The notes: generated from the sequence alone by a model not told the origin. A stretch of DNA of 64,000 nucleotides from Pseudomonas cichorii (GCF_018343775.1 NZ_CP074349.1:5074001-5138000), one strand, 5' to 3'; positions 18,063-27,907 are shown, numbered from the stretch's first letter. Program-made: numbers and translations.

Positions 18063-18965
18063 TTACGCAATGAACTCCGGATAATTAATCGACAGCGGAA
18101 TCTCTTTGTGCGGGTTGAAAGAGTCGTACGGGTTGGAAATATGCCCTTTCTTGGTCGGGTGCCGTGTAAAGAAAATCAGCATGTCTCGCGTGGCTCGTGA
18201 ATCACTCACGGCCGCATGAACAGGTGAAAGACTGTGCTTTCTCTTGTGATCGACGATCAGCAATGTATCCAGAAATTTTTTGTGCTGCGCCTGCCCCAGG
18301 CGATATTCGGGGTTGGCCTCATTCCATCGGGTTCCATTCTTTTCTCTGTTGTCATGGATAAACGTGATGGCGCTATTATCCGTAATATTCTCTTTGCCCA
18401 ACAGCGTCGTCATCGTATGGTCGACCCCATCGGCATGTACACCTTCCAGAGCCGGCTCCCCGAGCAATTGCGGTGTCGTGATGGTTCTCAAATTGAACAC
18501 CGTGGACACCAGGCTGGTGGAATCATAATCAAGGCTTGGCCGCGGGCTTATAGAAGTGTACTTGATCATGTAGGCCTTGAAAAGCAGCAGCGCTTGAAAC
18601 GCACGGTTCAATTGCAGGTCATCACCAATCCCCCTGAACTCTCTGACCTTCCCCGAGTCATGGCGAACAAAGTCTTCCTGGGCAGAAAGAACAAAAGGTT
18701 GAAACTCGATCCTGTTGATCTTTGAGTTGGCGAAGTCCAGCTCAAAACGCCCGTTCCTTGATTCGCGAAAAGGCAGGGTTGGATCAGGAGGCAGGTTATC
18801 GCTGACACTCTTGAGCGCTTCAAGATCCTCGTCCGTGGCCCCCAAGCCTTTTACGATTCTCGTTACATCATCCCCGTCCAAAGAAATGAAGCTTTCCCTG
18901 ACATACGCGGATTTTACTTCAGACAAAAAACTGACCAGATTAAAACTACCCATTTTAAACCTCAT
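18063..18965 (-). CDS. 2-oxoglutarate/Fe(II) dioxygenase (PF10014-like)
   Basis: 300 residues. The C-terminal half carries the expected iron ligands: HxD in 'GVHADGVDHTMTTLL' and a distal His in 'KRKHSLSPVHAA', then 'SRATRDMLIFFTRHP' with the Arg likely to bind 2-oxoglutarate. This pattern fits the 2OG-Fe_Oxy_2 family that includes the L-isoleucine 4-hydroxylase of Bacillus thuringiensis. The N-terminal 110 residues are less recognisable. It would hydroxylate a free amino acid or similar small acid in the cytoplasm. It is divergent from an EamA exporter at 19130. Substrate is unknown. Confidence 0.8.
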   Translation of the reverse strand: MRFKMGSFNLVSFLSEVKSAYVRESFISLDGDDVTRIVKGLGATDEDLEALKSVSDNLPPDPTLPFRESRNGRFELDFANSKINRIEFQPFVLSAQEDFVRHDSGKVREFRGIGDDLQLNRAFQALLLFKAYMIKYTSISPRPSLDYDSTSLVSTVFNLRTITTPQLLGEPALEGVHADGVDHTMTTLLGKENITDNSAITFIHDNREKNGTRWNEANPEYRLGQAQHKKFLDTLLIVDHKRKHSLSPVHAAVSDSRATRDMLIFFTRHPTKKGHISNPYDSFNPHKEIPLSINYPEFIA

Positions 18966-19129
18966 TTAAATGATTGCTGCCATGCACTGATGAGTTCGAT
19001 ATTAATGAGACGTTTGGCCACGTGGATACGTGGACCACTTACTTAATAGGCTTCATCCCTCCTACGCCATTGACAATCCCGAAAAGCAAACTCAAAATCC
19101 TTTATCACTTTATGTCTTCAGGGAAGAAC

Positions 19130-20035
19130 ATGTTAAAAGCCAGGTTTCACAACAATGCTGTCCTGCTTATTTCCTGCCTGTTCGTTGTACTGTGGTCCAC
19201 CGGCTTTATCGTTGGAAGAATGATCGTTGGCTCCGCGTCTCCCAACATCTTTCTTGCCAGTCGTTTTTTTCTTTCCTTTTTACTGTTCACTTTCACAGCG
19301 GCCTTGCTGAAAAAAATATGGCCTCCCCTTAATGAGTGGCACAAGCACATATTCGCGGGCCTGCTCATTAACGGTCTTTATCTGGGCGGAAGCTACTGGG
19401 CCATTTCAAAAGGATTGCCCGCCGCCCTGATGGCTCTGCTGGGTGCCCTGCAACCGCTGCTGACGGTCGTGATTTCGATAGCCTTTATGAAGGGAAGAAT
19501 CGCGCCCCTTCAAGCGCTGGGCATCTTCATTGGACTGTCCGGCGTAACCCTTGTCCTTTCCCCGTCATTTCAAACAGGCAGCCACATTGATTACTCGCTT
19601 TCAGTCTTGCTGATTGCCATACTTTCCGTTTTCTCGATAACGTTTGGCACCATCCTGCAAAAGACTTCACTCGGAAAATCTGAACTTTTGCCCTCCATGG
19701 CCATACAGAACCTGTTTTCATCGGTTGCCGCACTGATATTTATCGTGCTCCTTGACGAGTCACACCTGATCGTCAATGCAAACTTTATATTTTCTCTTGC
19801 CTGGGCCGTATTGGTCTTATCAGGATTGGGAACGCTGTCCCTGGTCTGGCTGATCCGAAACGGGGACATGACCAAGACAACATCCCTGTTACTACTCGCC
19901 CCGCCGTTGGCGGCATTAGAGGCTTGGGCCTTTTTTGGAGATAAGCTCGTGCCGATACAGATTGCCGGGTTTATCCTTTCATTACTGGGCGTCTGGTTTT
20001 GCAGGGTAAAAGTTGCTCCCCCTATTACCCAATAG
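19130..20035 (+). CDS. EamA/DMT-family transporter (RhtA-like exporter)
   Basis: 301 residues from the ATG at 19130, which follows AGGGAAG; an open frame from 18974 adds 52 residues without membrane character or a good site. About ten membrane helices in two EamA halves: 'FVVLWSTGFIVGRMIVG', 'LINGLYLGGSYWAISKGLPAALMALL', and the second half starting near 'LLIAILSVFSITFGTIL'. Members export amino acids or other metabolites. It is divergent from the 2OG-Fe(II) dioxygenase and shares its 164-base promoter region. Confidence 0.9.
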   Translation: MLKARFHNNAVLLISCLFVVLWSTGFIVGRMIVGSASPNIFLASRFFLSFLLFTFTAALLKKIWPPLNEWHKHIFAGLLINGLYLGGSYWAISKGLPAALMALLGALQPLLTVVISIAFMKGRIAPLQALGIFIGLSGVTLVLSPSFQTGSHIDYSLSVLLIAILSVFSITFGTILQKTSLGKSELLPSMAIQNLFSSVAALIFIVLLDESHLIVNANFIFSLAWAVLVLSGLGTLSLVWLIRNGDMTKTTSLLLLAPPLAALEAWAFFGDKLVPIQIAGFILSLLGVWFCRVKVAPPITQ

Positions 20036-20059
20036 CTCTGTGAATCACTTCTGTTTGCC

Positions 20060-20093
20060 GATAATTCCTCAGCGAAACCGCTGAGGAATTATC
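20060..20093. terminator. Long perfect hairpin after EamA gene
   Basis: GATAATTCCTCAGCG and its exact complement CGCTGAGGAATTATC enclose a 4-base loop AAAC. There is no T-run on either strand. It starts 24 bases after the EamA stop codon and can act in both directions. Confidence 0.65.
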
Positions 20094-20431
20094 GCAACCC
20101 TCACCCGGACTTGTGGCCCCGTGAGAAACTCCAGATCTTGTGGACCTCCATTATTGAAAATGGTGAGTTTTAACTCCATCTGATTGTGTCGTCAGGCGTG
20201 TTTTATTTCTTGTGAAAATGTAGAGCAGATAATAAGCACGGGCTAATATTTGGCAACTATCATTTTTCAACATGATTATTCCAGCCTGGAATATACTTCG
20301 ACTTACACGTGGTTCTGTAAAGAAACATTACACTGGCGTGTAATTTTTCAGAGTTTATTTTCCACGCAAATAACCTTATAACTTCTTTTTATAAGAATAC
20401 TTCGGGTAGTTTTTATCTGGGGGCCGGACTC

Positions 20432-20497
20432 TTCGCGAATGAATTCGCTCCTACGCCGTTTTCAACGCATAACTGCACGTCCGTGTAGGAGCGAAAC
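20432..20497. repeat. REP element pair (Pseudomonas type)
   Basis: TTCGCGAATGAATTCGCTC plus CTAC at 20433-20454 and the inverted GTAGGAGCGAA at 20485-20495 make a head-to-head REP pair. It abuts the stop of the EamA gene at 20501. Similar units occur at 31257-31300 and 59873-59898. Confidence 0.8.
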
Positions 20498-20500
20498 TGC

Positions 20501-21400
20501 TTATTGTGCGGCGAGCACAGCAGGAGGCGTGTTCTTTTTCATCGCCAATATCAGGCCAGCCATGATGCACAGCGCACCGATTGTCCCTGCAAGCCCCAAC
20601 GATTCCCCAAAGAAAGAGAATGCAAACAGGGTGGCAAAAAGAGGATCACTGGTTTCAATGATCTGCACCTTGCTCGCCTCGCCCTGATCTACAGCCTTGG
20701 TCGTGAAGTAAAAACCGCCAATAGTGGGCAGCAGTACCAGTGCAGCGATAGCCAGCAGAGCAATGCCACCTGGAAATACAAAGCCCTCTCTGAGCAAAGG
20801 CACCAGCAGATAAAGGCTGCCAAAACCAAAGAGCCAGACCAGTTGTGGCAATCCACTCCCCACGTTCATCAATTTGGAAGTGAAGATGAACAAGGCATAA
20901 CCCAGGCCACCCAGCAGCGCGAGGGTGATGCCAAGGTAGCTGCCGCTGATCTCGCCTTCGTAGCTCAGAATCAGGTAGACCCCCGCAAGGATGGATGTAA
21001 AAGCGATGACTTTGTACAGCCCGATTCGCTCACCCAGGAAAATGGCAGACAGAACGATGGTCATTGCGCCCGCGGCGTAAAGCAGAAACGCTACCAGCGG
21101 TATGGAAGCCTCTTCAAAGGCCCATGTCTCAAAAAAGTAGAGGCAGAATATTCCCAGAAAGGCGAGCACGGCGAATTGAGGCCACTTGTTGGCCAGCGCG
21201 AGGGTTTCTCGCCTGCGTACCTGGCTGGTAGCGCAATAGAGGGCAATGACCAGAAAGGCTACGAAGCATTTCCAGAATGCGATCTGATTGGAGGTTGCCC
21301 CGTGAGCAAAGCCCACGCGGGTGAAGGCACCGATAGTACCGTTCAGAATCGCGGCAATCAGTGCATAAAACTCGGGGCGTTTGAATAAGCTGGTACTCAT
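20501..21400 (-). CDS. EamA/DMT-family transporter
   Basis: 299 residues, ten predicted membrane helices in two EamA repeats (FYALIAAILNGTIGAFTRVG at the start; LGITLALLGGLGYALFIFTS starting the second half). It is a different subfamily from the EamA protein at 19130: the two share little beyond the fold. The second repeat ends with the typical 'ESLGLAGTIGALCIMAGLIL'. Substrate unknown. It lies alone between the gene-free AT-rich region and the tRNA cluster. Confidence 0.88.
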   Translation of the reverse strand: MSTSLFKRPEFYALIAAILNGTIGAFTRVGFAHGATSNQIAFWKCFVAFLVIALYCATSQVRRRETLALANKWPQFAVLAFLGIFCLYFFETWAFEEASIPLVAFLLYAAGAMTIVLSAIFLGERIGLYKVIAFTSILAGVYLILSYEGEISGSYLGITLALLGGLGYALFIFTSKLMNVGSGLPQLVWLFGFGSLYLLVPLLREGFVFPGGIALLAIAALVLLPTIGGFYFTTKAVDQGEASKVQIIETSDPLFATLFAFSFFGESLGLAGTIGALCIMAGLILAMKKNTPPAVLAAQ

Positions 21401-21582
21401 GGATATTCCTTACCTGGAAATGAAGTAGCCGCCTCTTGCATGAGCTGCGGCGATGCTTCCTTGCACAGTGCGCTGATTTTTATAGCGCACAAAAGAAAAA
21501 TGCCCAGCTTCAGCAACTACGCTAAGGCCAGGCACTTTTCAATTCGCATCAGAAGTAAAAACTCTACTTCTGCGCTGATGTA

Positions 21583-21659
21583 TGGTCGGGGTAAGGGGAT
21601 TCGAACTCCTGACATCCTGCTCCCAAAGCAGGCGCGCTACCGGACTGCGCTATACCCCG
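21583..21659 (-). tRNA. tRNA-Pro (UGG)
   Basis: 77 bases on the minus strand, from CGGGGTATAGCGCAGTCC to the encoded CCA. The anticodon loop reads CTTTGGGA (anticodon UGG), and the T arm is GTTCGAATC. It is identical to the copy at 21838-21914. Confidence 0.96.
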
Positions 21660-21755
21660 TTGAAATCAAGACACCTCAACAAGCTGCCTGCGATCTGATG
21701 CGAATGGCATCAGATCTTTAAGATTCGGCTTCAAAGATCACTTTGAAGCCAAAAA

Positions 21756-21831
21756 TGGTGGGTCGTGTGGGATTCGAACCTACGACCAATTGGTTAAAAG
21801 CCAACTGCTCTACCAACTGAGCTAACGACCC
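21756..21831 (-). tRNA. tRNA-Lys (UUU)
   Basis: 76 bases on the minus strand, GGGTCGTTAGCTCAGTTGG at the 5' end, anticodon loop CTTTTAA (UUU), T loop TTCGAAT, acceptor pairing GGGTCG/CGACCC and encoded CCA. Confidence 0.96.
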
Positions 21832-21837
21832 AAATTA

Positions 21838-21914
21838 TGGTCGGGGTAAGGGGATTCGAACTCCTGACATCCTGCTCCCAAAGCAGGCGCGCTACCGGAC
21901 TGCGCTATACCCCG
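21838..21914 (-). tRNA. tRNA-Pro (UGG), second copy
   Basis: 77 bases, base-for-base the same as the tRNA-Pro at 21583-21659. The pair flanks the tRNA-Lys gene, giving the order Asn-Pro-Lys-Pro in transcription. Confidence 0.96.
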
Positions 21915-21943
21915 ACTGAAACTGCATTGAACCTTGTGAAATC

Positions 21944-22019
<76 letters not shown>

Positions 22020-22266
22020 ACTTCGGACTTCAGATTCAACTTACTGCCTTGAATCAACTCGCTGTTAACTCGTTAATTCAACCTCTTTGACTTTGCCCGC
22101 TTCGTTTGCAACGTTGCGTTCACGTCTCTGAGGCGCGCTATTCTACATTTTCAAAAACACCTGTCAACCCTCTAAATTGCTTTTAAGACAATGATTTGCG
22201 ATTTTTTTTCAGATCGCCTGTGCACTCCCTGCAAACCCGATTCCTGCACCGCCAGTCGCCACGATG

Positions 22267-22294
22267 AAAAAGGGCCCTCGCCAGGAGAGCCCTT
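22267..22294 (-). terminator. clpB terminator
   Basis: On the minus strand AAGGGCTCTC and GAGGGCCCTT form a stem with one mismatch and a short loop, followed by TTTTC. It starts 25 bases after the clpB stop. Confidence 0.85.
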
Positions 22295-22318
22295 CCGTTC
22301 AGCTATATATAGAAGCGA

Positions 22319-24883
22319 TCAGCCAAACACGATCTCGTCATCCACCACCTTGCCGGTGATGCTGGAGCCAGGCACGAGGCTGCCCGACAGAATCAACTGA
22401 GCCAGCGGGTTTTCGATCCAGCGCTGGATCGCACGCTTGAGAGGCCGTGCGCCATACACCGGGTCGTAACCAATGGCGATCAGCTTGTCGAGGGCTTCCG
22501 GACTCAAGGTCAGGGAAAGCTCGCGCTCGGCAAGACGGCTGCGCAGACGTCCCAGCTGGATTTCCGTGATGCCCGCGATCTGATCCCGGGCCAGCGGCTC
22601 GAAAATCACCACTTCATCGATCCGGTTGATGAACTCCGGACGGAAATGCGTGCTGACCGCATCCATCACCGCAGCGCGCTGGGCTTCACGATCACCCACC
22701 AGTTCCTGGATCTGCGCCGAGCCCAGGTTGGAGGTCATGACGATCACGGTATTACGGAAATCCACCGTACGACCATGGCTGTCTGTCAGGCGACCATCTT
22801 CCAGCACTTGCAGCAGGATGTTGAAGACATCGGTGTGGGCCTTTTCGACCTCATCGAGCAGGATCACCGAATACGGCTTGCGACGCACCGCCTCGGTCAG
22901 ATAACCGCCCTCTTCATAGCCGACATAACCCGGTGGCGCACCGATCAGGCGAGCGACGGAGTGTTTCTCCATGAACTCGGACATGTCGATCCGCACCATG
23001 GCCTCTTCGGTATCGAACAGGAATTCCGCCAGCGCCTTGCACAGCTCGGTCTTGCCGACACCGGTCGGGCCCAGGAACATGAACGAACCGCTCGGACGAT
23101 TGGGATCGGACAGCCCGGCACGAGAACGACGCACGGCACTGGCCACCGCCACAACGGCTTCGCTCTGGCCGATGACGCGCTTGTGCAGCAGGCTTTCCAT
23201 CTTAAGCAGCTTCTCACGCTCGCCTTCGAGCATTTTCGAGACAGGAATGCCGGTCCACTTGGAAACGACTTCGGCAATTTCCTCCTCGGTCACACGGCTG
23301 CGCAGCAACTGGTTTTCCGGCTTGCCGTGCTGATCGACCATTTGCAGGCTGCGTTCCAGATCAGGAATGATGCCGTACTGCAATTCAGCCATGCGATTCA
23401 GGTCACCGCGACGGCGTGCCGCCTCCAGCTCCTGGCGCGACTGCTCGATTTTCTGCTGGATCTGAGCCGAGCCCGTCACTTCGGCCTTCTCCGAAGCCCA
23501 GACTTCTTCGAGGTCAGCGTATTCACGCTCCATGCGCTCGATATCGAGCTGCAATTTCTCCAGACGCTTGATCGCGGCTTCGTCCTTTTCCTTCTTGAGG
23601 GCCTGGGATTCGACCTTCAACTGGATCAGGCGACGCTCAAGACGATCCAGCACCTCAGGCTTGGAGTCGATTTCCATGCGAATACGGCTGGCGGCTTCGT
23701 CGATCAGGTCGATGGCCTTGTCCGGCAACTGGCGGTCGGTGATATACCGATGGCTCAGCTTGGCAGCGGCGATGATCGCACCGTCGGTAATCCCGACTTT
23801 ATGGTGAACCTCATAACGCTCTTTCAAGCCACGCAGAATGGCGATGGTGTCTTCTTCGCTGGGCTCTTCCACCAGCACTTTCTGGAAGCGACGCTCAAGG
23901 GCAGCGTCCTTCTCTATATATTGGCGATACTCGTTGAGCGTGGTCGCACCGACGCAATGCAGCTCGCCACGGGCCAGAGCGGGCTTGAGCATATTGCCCG
24001 CATCCATCGAACCCTCGCCTTTACCGGCGCCGACCATGGTGTGCAGTTCGTCGATAAACAGGATGATCTGGCCTTCCTGTTTGCTCAGTTCATTGAGCAG
24101 CGACTTCAGGCGCTCCTCGAACTCCCCACGGTATTTGGCACCGGCAATCAATGCGCCCATGTCCAGGGACAGCAGACGCTTGCCTTTGAGGCCGTCCGGC
24201 ACTTCGCCGTTGATGATGCGCTGCGCCAGACCTTCGGCGATGGCGGTCTTGCCCACGCCGGGTTCGCCGATCAGCACCGGGTTGTTCTTGGTACGCCGTT
24301 GCAGGACCTGAATGGTCCGGCGAATCTCGTCGTCTCGCCCGATCACCGGGTCAAGCTTGCCTTCTTCGGCGCGCTTGGTCAGGTCAACGGTGTACTTGTC
24401 CAGAGCCTGACGCGACTCCTCGACGTTGGGGTCATTGATCGCGCCGTCACCGCGCAGGTTATTGATGGCGTTCTCGAGAGCCTTCTTGCTCACGCCCTGA
24501 CCGAGCAACAACTTGCCCAGCTTGCTGTTCTCGTCCATGGCTGCGAGCAGCACCAGCTCACTGGAAATGAACTGGTCGCCCTTCTGTTGCGCCAGACGAT
24601 CAGCCTGATTGAGCAGGCGCGCCAGGTCCTGGGACATGTTGACGTCGCCGGTAGGGTTCTGGATCTTCGGCAGATGGTCGAGCTCTTTACTCAACTCCTT
24701 GCGCAGGCTGTTGATGTCAAAACCTACCTGCAGCAACAGAGGCTTGATGGAGCCGCCTTGCTGTTCGAGCAGGGCATGCATCAAGTGCGCGGGCTCAATG
24801 GCAGGATGATCCATGCCAACGGCCAGCGATTGGGAATCTGATAAGGCCAGTTGCAATTTGCTGGTCAATCTATCGATACGCAT
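22319..24883 (-). CDS. clpB: ATP-dependent disaggregase ClpB
   Basis: 854 residues, full length. N-terminal Clp-N domain (about 1-145), first AAA+ domain with GEPGVGKT and [10 protein letters not shown], the long coiled-coil middle domain (about 400-525), and second AAA+ domain with GPTGVGKT, '[13 protein letters not shown]' pore loop and 'DEVEKAH'. It extracts proteins from aggregates together with DnaK. A sigma32-type promoter lies at 24954-24982 and a terminator at 22267-22294, so it is a single-gene heat-shock unit. Confidence 0.98.
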   Translation of the reverse strand: MRIDRLTSKLQLALSDSQSLAVGMDHPAIEPAHLMHALLEQQGGSIKPLLLQVGFDINSLRKELSKELDHLPKIQNPTGDVNMSQDLARLLNQADRLAQQKGDQFISSELVLLAAMDENSKLGKLLLGQGVSKKALENAINNLRGDGAINDPNVEESRQALDKYTVDLTKRAEEGKLDPVIGRDDEIRRTIQVLQRRTKNNPVLIGEPGVGKTAIAEGLAQRIINGEVPDGLKGKRLLSLDMGALIAGAKYRGEFEERLKSLLNELSKQEGQIILFIDELHTMVGAGKGEGSMDAGNMLKPALARGELHCVGATTLNEYRQYIEKDAALERRFQKVLVEEPSEEDTIAILRGLKERYEVHHKVGITDGAIIAAAKLSHRYITDRQLPDKAIDLIDEAASRIRMEIDSKPEVLDRLERRLIQLKVESQALKKEKDEAAIKRLEKLQLDIERMEREYADLEEVWASEKAEVTGSAQIQQKIEQSRQELEAARRRGDLNRMAELQYGIIPDLERSLQMVDQHGKPENQLLRSRVTEEEIAEVVSKWTGIPVSKMLEGEREKLLKMESLLHKRVIGQSEAVVAVASAVRRSRAGLSDPNRPSGSFMFLGPTGVGKTELCKALAEFLFDTEEAMVRIDMSEFMEKHSVARLIGAPPGYVGYEEGGYLTEAVRRKPYSVILLDEVEKAHTDVFNILLQVLEDGRLTDSHGRTVDFRNTVIVMTSNLGSAQIQELVGDREAQRAAVMDAVSTHFRPEFINRIDEVVIFEPLARDQIAGITEIQLGRLRSRLAERELSLTLSPEALDKLIAIGYDPVYGARPLKRAIQRWIENPLAQLILSGSLVPGSSITGKVVDDEIVFG

Positions 24884-24953
24884 TAGTCACCTTCCTTCAG
24901 AGCAGGCCGGAGCAATGAACACACCTATAACAAAAACCTGCTGGATAGTCAGT

Positions 24954-24982
24954 TAGATGCGGACGATTCTGCGGGTTTCAAG
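24954..24982 (-). promoter_or_regulatory. Sigma32 (RpoH) promoter of clpB
   Basis: On the minus strand CTTGAA (24982-24977), 14 bases, then CCGCATCTA (24962-24954), close to the heat-shock consensus CTTGAA-N13-15-CCCCATNTA. It lies 71 bases upstream of the clpB start. Confidence 0.8.
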
Positions 24983-25029
24983 TTTGACTTGATTGATGCA
25001 TGTCAGCCTGACGCTCAAGCGGACTGCAA

Positions 25030-25758
25030 TCAGGCTTGATCGATCCAGATCAGCGAGGCGAAACGGCCAGTGGTGGCGCTGCGGCGGTAGGAAAAGAAAC
25101 GCGCGTCAGTGAAGGTATCCAGCCCGCCACCATGGACTGATAAAACACCATAGGCGGCAAGGCGCAAACGCGCAAGGGCGTAGATATCGGCCATGAAACG
25201 CCCGGCGTTGAAGCTTGGGATAAAGGCATCGGCCGTTTGCGGATGGGTCACCATGAAGGTTTCCCGGACTTCCGGGCCGACCTCGAAAGAAGGCTGCCCG
25301 ATGGCCGGGCCGAGCCAGACCATGATGTCTTCGGGGGCAACACGCAAACTGTCGGCCGTTGCCTCGAGTACACCTGCTGCAAGCCCCCGCCAGCCGGCAT
25401 GAGCCGCGGCGACACGAGTGCCCTCGCGATTGCAGAACAACGCGGGAAGGCAATCGGCGGTCATGATGGTGCAGGCAACACCCGGCGTGTCAGTCCAGCT
25501 TGCGTCGGCTTCGGCCACCGAAGAAGGATCGGCATGCGCCACAGCGACACCGTGCACCTGACGCAACCAGGCAGGCTGCACCTTCAGTTGCGACGACAGG
25601 TATTGGCGGTTGCTGGCGACCGCTTGCGGGTTGTCACCCACGTGATCGCCCAGGTTGAAGCTGTCGAACGGCGCCTGGCTGGCCCCGCCCGAACGGGTGG
25701 TGATGCAGGATCTGACGTGCGCAGGCGCAGGCCAGTCTGGAATCAGCCAGTCACTCAC
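25030..25758 (-). CDS. pgeF: Peptidoglycan editing factor PgeF (YfiH/DUF152 family)
   Basis: 242 residues. It shows the copper/zinc-oxidase-like DUF152 motifs: 'RQVHGVAVAHAD', 'MTADCLPALFC' and 'AAAHAGWRGLAAGV', which supply the His and Cys ligands. In E. coli the homologue corrects wrong amino acids (L-Ser for L-Ala) in peptidoglycan precursors. The start codon overlaps the rluD stop by 4 bases, a coupled pair typical of gamma-proteobacteria. Confidence 0.93.
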   Translation of the reverse strand: MSDWLIPDWPAPAHVRSCITTRSGGASQAPFDSFNLGDHVGDNPQAVASNRQYLSSQLKVQPAWLRQVHGVAVAHADPSSVAEADASWTDTPGVACTIMTADCLPALFCNREGTRVAAAHAGWRGLAAGVLEATADSLRVAPEDIMVWLGPAIGQPSFEVGPEVRETFMVTHPQTADAFIPSFNAGRFMADIYALARLRLAAYGVLSVHGGGLDTFTDARFFSYRRSATTGRFASLIWIDQA

Positions 25759-26717
25759 CCGACAAACGCCTCACGGTCCTGCTTGAGCAGCGACAGCAGC
25801 CAGACGAAATCGTCAGGCAGCGGCGACTCCCAGCTCATGCGCTGACCTGTGACCGGGTGATCCAGCTCGAGGAAACGGGCATGCAGCGCCTGACGCGGGA
25901 ACGTCTTCAGCGACTCGACCATGGTCTGGCTGGCCGCTGGCGGGATACGGAAGCGACCGCCATAGGCAGGATCGCCCACCAACGGGTAGTTGATGTGCGC
26001 CATGTGTACGCGGATCTGGTGAGTACGACCGGTTTCCAGCTTGACCCGCACGTGAGTGTGGGAGCGGAAGCGCTCAAGTACACGGTAGTGACTGACCGCC
26101 TGCTTGCCGCCTTCCATCACTGCCATTCGCTGACGCTGCTGGCCGTGACGCCCGATCGGCGCATCGATCTTGCCGCCAGCGGTGACGACACCGATGACAA
26201 TGCATTCATAGATGCGGCTGACACTGCGGCTTTGCAGCTGCGTCACCAGTTGGGTCTGGGCCTGGAGCGTCTTGGCGACCACCATCAGGCCTGTGGTGTC
26301 CTTGTCCAGACGATGCACGATGCCAGCACGCGGCACGTTGATAATGTCGGGAACATGATGCAGCAAGGCATTGAGCAAGGTGCCGTCGGCATGACCCGCG
26401 GCAGGATGCACCACGAGGCCGGCAGGTTTGTTGATCACCAGGATCTGGTCGTCTTCGTAGACGATATCCAGCTCGATATCCTGGGCAACCCACTCGCCCT
26501 GAGCTTCCTGCTCGGCGATCAGTTGCAGGACAGAGCCACCGTGAACGATGTCACGCGGGCGCAGGACAGCGCCGTCCACAGTCAGACGGCCGTCCTTGAT
26601 CCAGGCGGAAAGGCGCGAGCGCGAGTGCTCTGCGAATAATTGTGCGGCGACTTGATCGAGGCGTTGACCGCCCAATTCGGACGGCACCTCTGCGCGAAGT
26701 TCTATATTTTCGGACAT
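25755..26717 (-). CDS. rluD: 23S rRNA pseudouridine(1911/1915/1917) synthase RluD
   Basis: 320 residues. An S4 domain (about 17-75, RLDQVAAQLFAEHSRSRLSAWIKDGRLTV with breaks) precedes the catalytic domain, which has 'GIVHRLDKDTTGLMVVAKT' carrying the catalytic Asp, and 'KLETGRTHQIRVHMAHINYPLVGD'. It modifies helix 69 of 23S rRNA. It is divergent from bamD as in other Pseudomonas. Confidence 0.95.
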   Translation of the reverse strand: MSENIELRAEVPSELGGQRLDQVAAQLFAEHSRSRLSAWIKDGRLTVDGAVLRPRDIVHGGSVLQLIAEQEAQGEWVAQDIELDIVYEDDQILVINKPAGLVVHPAAGHADGTLLNALLHHVPDIINVPRAGIVHRLDKDTTGLMVVAKTLQAQTQLVTQLQSRSVSRIYECIVIGVVTAGGKIDAPIGRHGQQRQRMAVMEGGKQAVSHYRVLERFRSHTHVRVKLETGRTHQIRVHMAHINYPLVGDPAYGGRFRIPPAASQTMVESLKTFPRQALHARFLELDHPVTGQRMSWESPLPDDFVWLLSLLKQDREAFVG

Positions 26718-26742
26718 GGCCAGACTAGAAGGCGGCTAGCCT

Positions 26743-26772
26743 TTGGTTTCGGCAGCGCGCTTGTGGTTAAAT
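26743..26772 (+). promoter_or_regulatory. Candidate sigma70 promoter of bamD
   Basis: TTGGTT at 26743-26748, 18 bases, TTAAAT at 26767-26772, in the bamD-rluD intergenic region. A GC-rich hairpin (GCCCCGC...GCGGGGC, about 26784-26804) follows in the leader. Confidence 0.4.
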
Positions 26773-26866
26773 ACGGCGTCTTTTGCCCCGCGGGTCTTGC
26801 GGGGCGCTCATCATAACAGGACGGCCCCGCCCAAGACAGCAGGCCGTTATAGGGACGCAAGCCGCC

Positions 26867-27889
26867 ATGCAAGTGAAACACCTGCTGCTGATCGCCATCC
26901 TCGCACTGACTGCGGCCTGTTCGTCGAAGGAAGTCATCGACGAGAACCTCAGTGAAGTGGAGCTGTACCAGCAGGCGCAGGCCGACCTGGACAACAACAG
27001 CTACAACAGCGCCACCGAAAAACTCAAGGCGCTGGAGTCACGCTATCCGTTCGGTCGCTATGCCGATCAGGCACAACTCGAACTGATCTACTCGAACTAC
27101 AAGAACAGTGAGCCCGAAGCAGCCAAATCCGCTGCCGAGCGCTTCATTCGCCTGCACCCGCAGCACCCCAACGTCGATTACGCGTACTACATGAAGGGCC
27201 TGACCTCCTTCGACCAGGACGTCGGCCTGCTGGCGCGCTTCCTGCCGCTGGACCAGACCAAGCGTGACCCGGGCGCTGCACGTGACTCGTTCAACGAGTT
27301 CGCCCAACTGACCAGCCGCTACCCGAACAGCCGCTATTCGCCTGACGCCAAGCAGCGCATGATCTACCTGCGCAACCTGCTGGCGGCCTACGAAATTCAC
27401 GTAGCCGACTACTACCTGACCCGTCAGGCTTATGTCGCCGCCGCCAACCGTGGCCGTTACGTGGTGGAAAACTTCCAGGAGACGCCTTCGGTCGGCGATG
27501 GTCTGGCAGTGATGGTCGAGTCCTATCAGCGCCTGCACCTCGACGAGCTGGCAGCCACCAGCCTCGAAGTCCTGAAGACCAACTACCCGAACCACCCGCA
27601 ACTGGCTGACGGCCAGTTCACGCCTCGTCAGGCCGAAGCCGACAACCGTTCGTGGCTGTCGAAAGCGACGCTGGGCCTGATCAACGGCAGCGCCCCGCTG
27701 CCACCGGGCGAAACCCGCGCCAACCAGGACATCCAGAAGCAGTATCAGGATGCCAAGGACGCCATCCCGAAAGAACTGTTGCCGGAAAACCAGGCAGAAC
27801 TGGATGAGCAGGCCAGAGAAGCTGAAGAAGCGAAAGGCACCAAAAGCCGCTCCTGGTTCAGCTACATGACATTCGGCATGTTCGACTGA
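26867..27889 (+). CDS. bamD: Outer membrane assembly lipoprotein BamD
   Basis: 340 residues from the ATG at 26867, chosen because it begins the signal peptide ([18 protein letters not shown]) whose lipobox ends at Cys18; the open frame starts 84 bases earlier. Five TPR-like repeats follow ('[30 protein letters not shown]', split here). BamD is an essential part of the BAM complex that inserts beta-barrel proteins into the outer membrane. It is longer than the E. coli protein (245 residues) because of a charged C-terminal extension ending in '[14 protein letters not shown]', usual in Pseudomonas. Confidence 0.96.
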   Translation: MQVKHLLLIAILALTAACSSKEVIDENLSEVELYQQAQADLDNNSYNSATEKLKALESRYPFGRYADQAQLELIYSNYKNSEPEAAKSAAERFIRLHPQHPNVDYAYYMKGLTSFDQDVGLLARFLPLDQTKRDPGAARDSFNEFAQLTSRYPNSRYSPDAKQRMIYLRNLLAAYEIHVADYYLTRQAYVAAANRGRYVVENFQETPSVGDGLAVMVESYQRLHLDELAATSLEVLKTNYPNHPQLADGQFTPRQAEADNRSWLSKATLGLINGSAPLPPGETRANQDIQKQYQDAKDAIPKELLPENQAELDEQAREAEEAKGTKSRSWFSYMTFGMFD

Positions 27890-27907
27890 AACCGGTGATG
27901 ACAACGA

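Larger units (their letters stand above)
20036..20500. other. 465-bp gene-free AT-rich region with hairpins and REP
   Basis: No convincing gene. It holds a perfect 15-bp-stem hairpin right after the EamA gene (20060-20093), a hairpin ATTACAC-TGGC-GTGTAAT at 20327-20344 followed by TTTTC, another at 20375-20395 (CTTATAA / TTATAAG) and a REP pair at 20432-20497. The section 20140-20420 is clearly richer in A+T than its surroundings. Confidence 0.7.

Noticed and set aside
22646-24841. 731-codon plus-strand frame opposite clpB
   Set aside because: Shadow of clpB; His- and Leu-rich composition typical of antisense frames in GC-rich genes.
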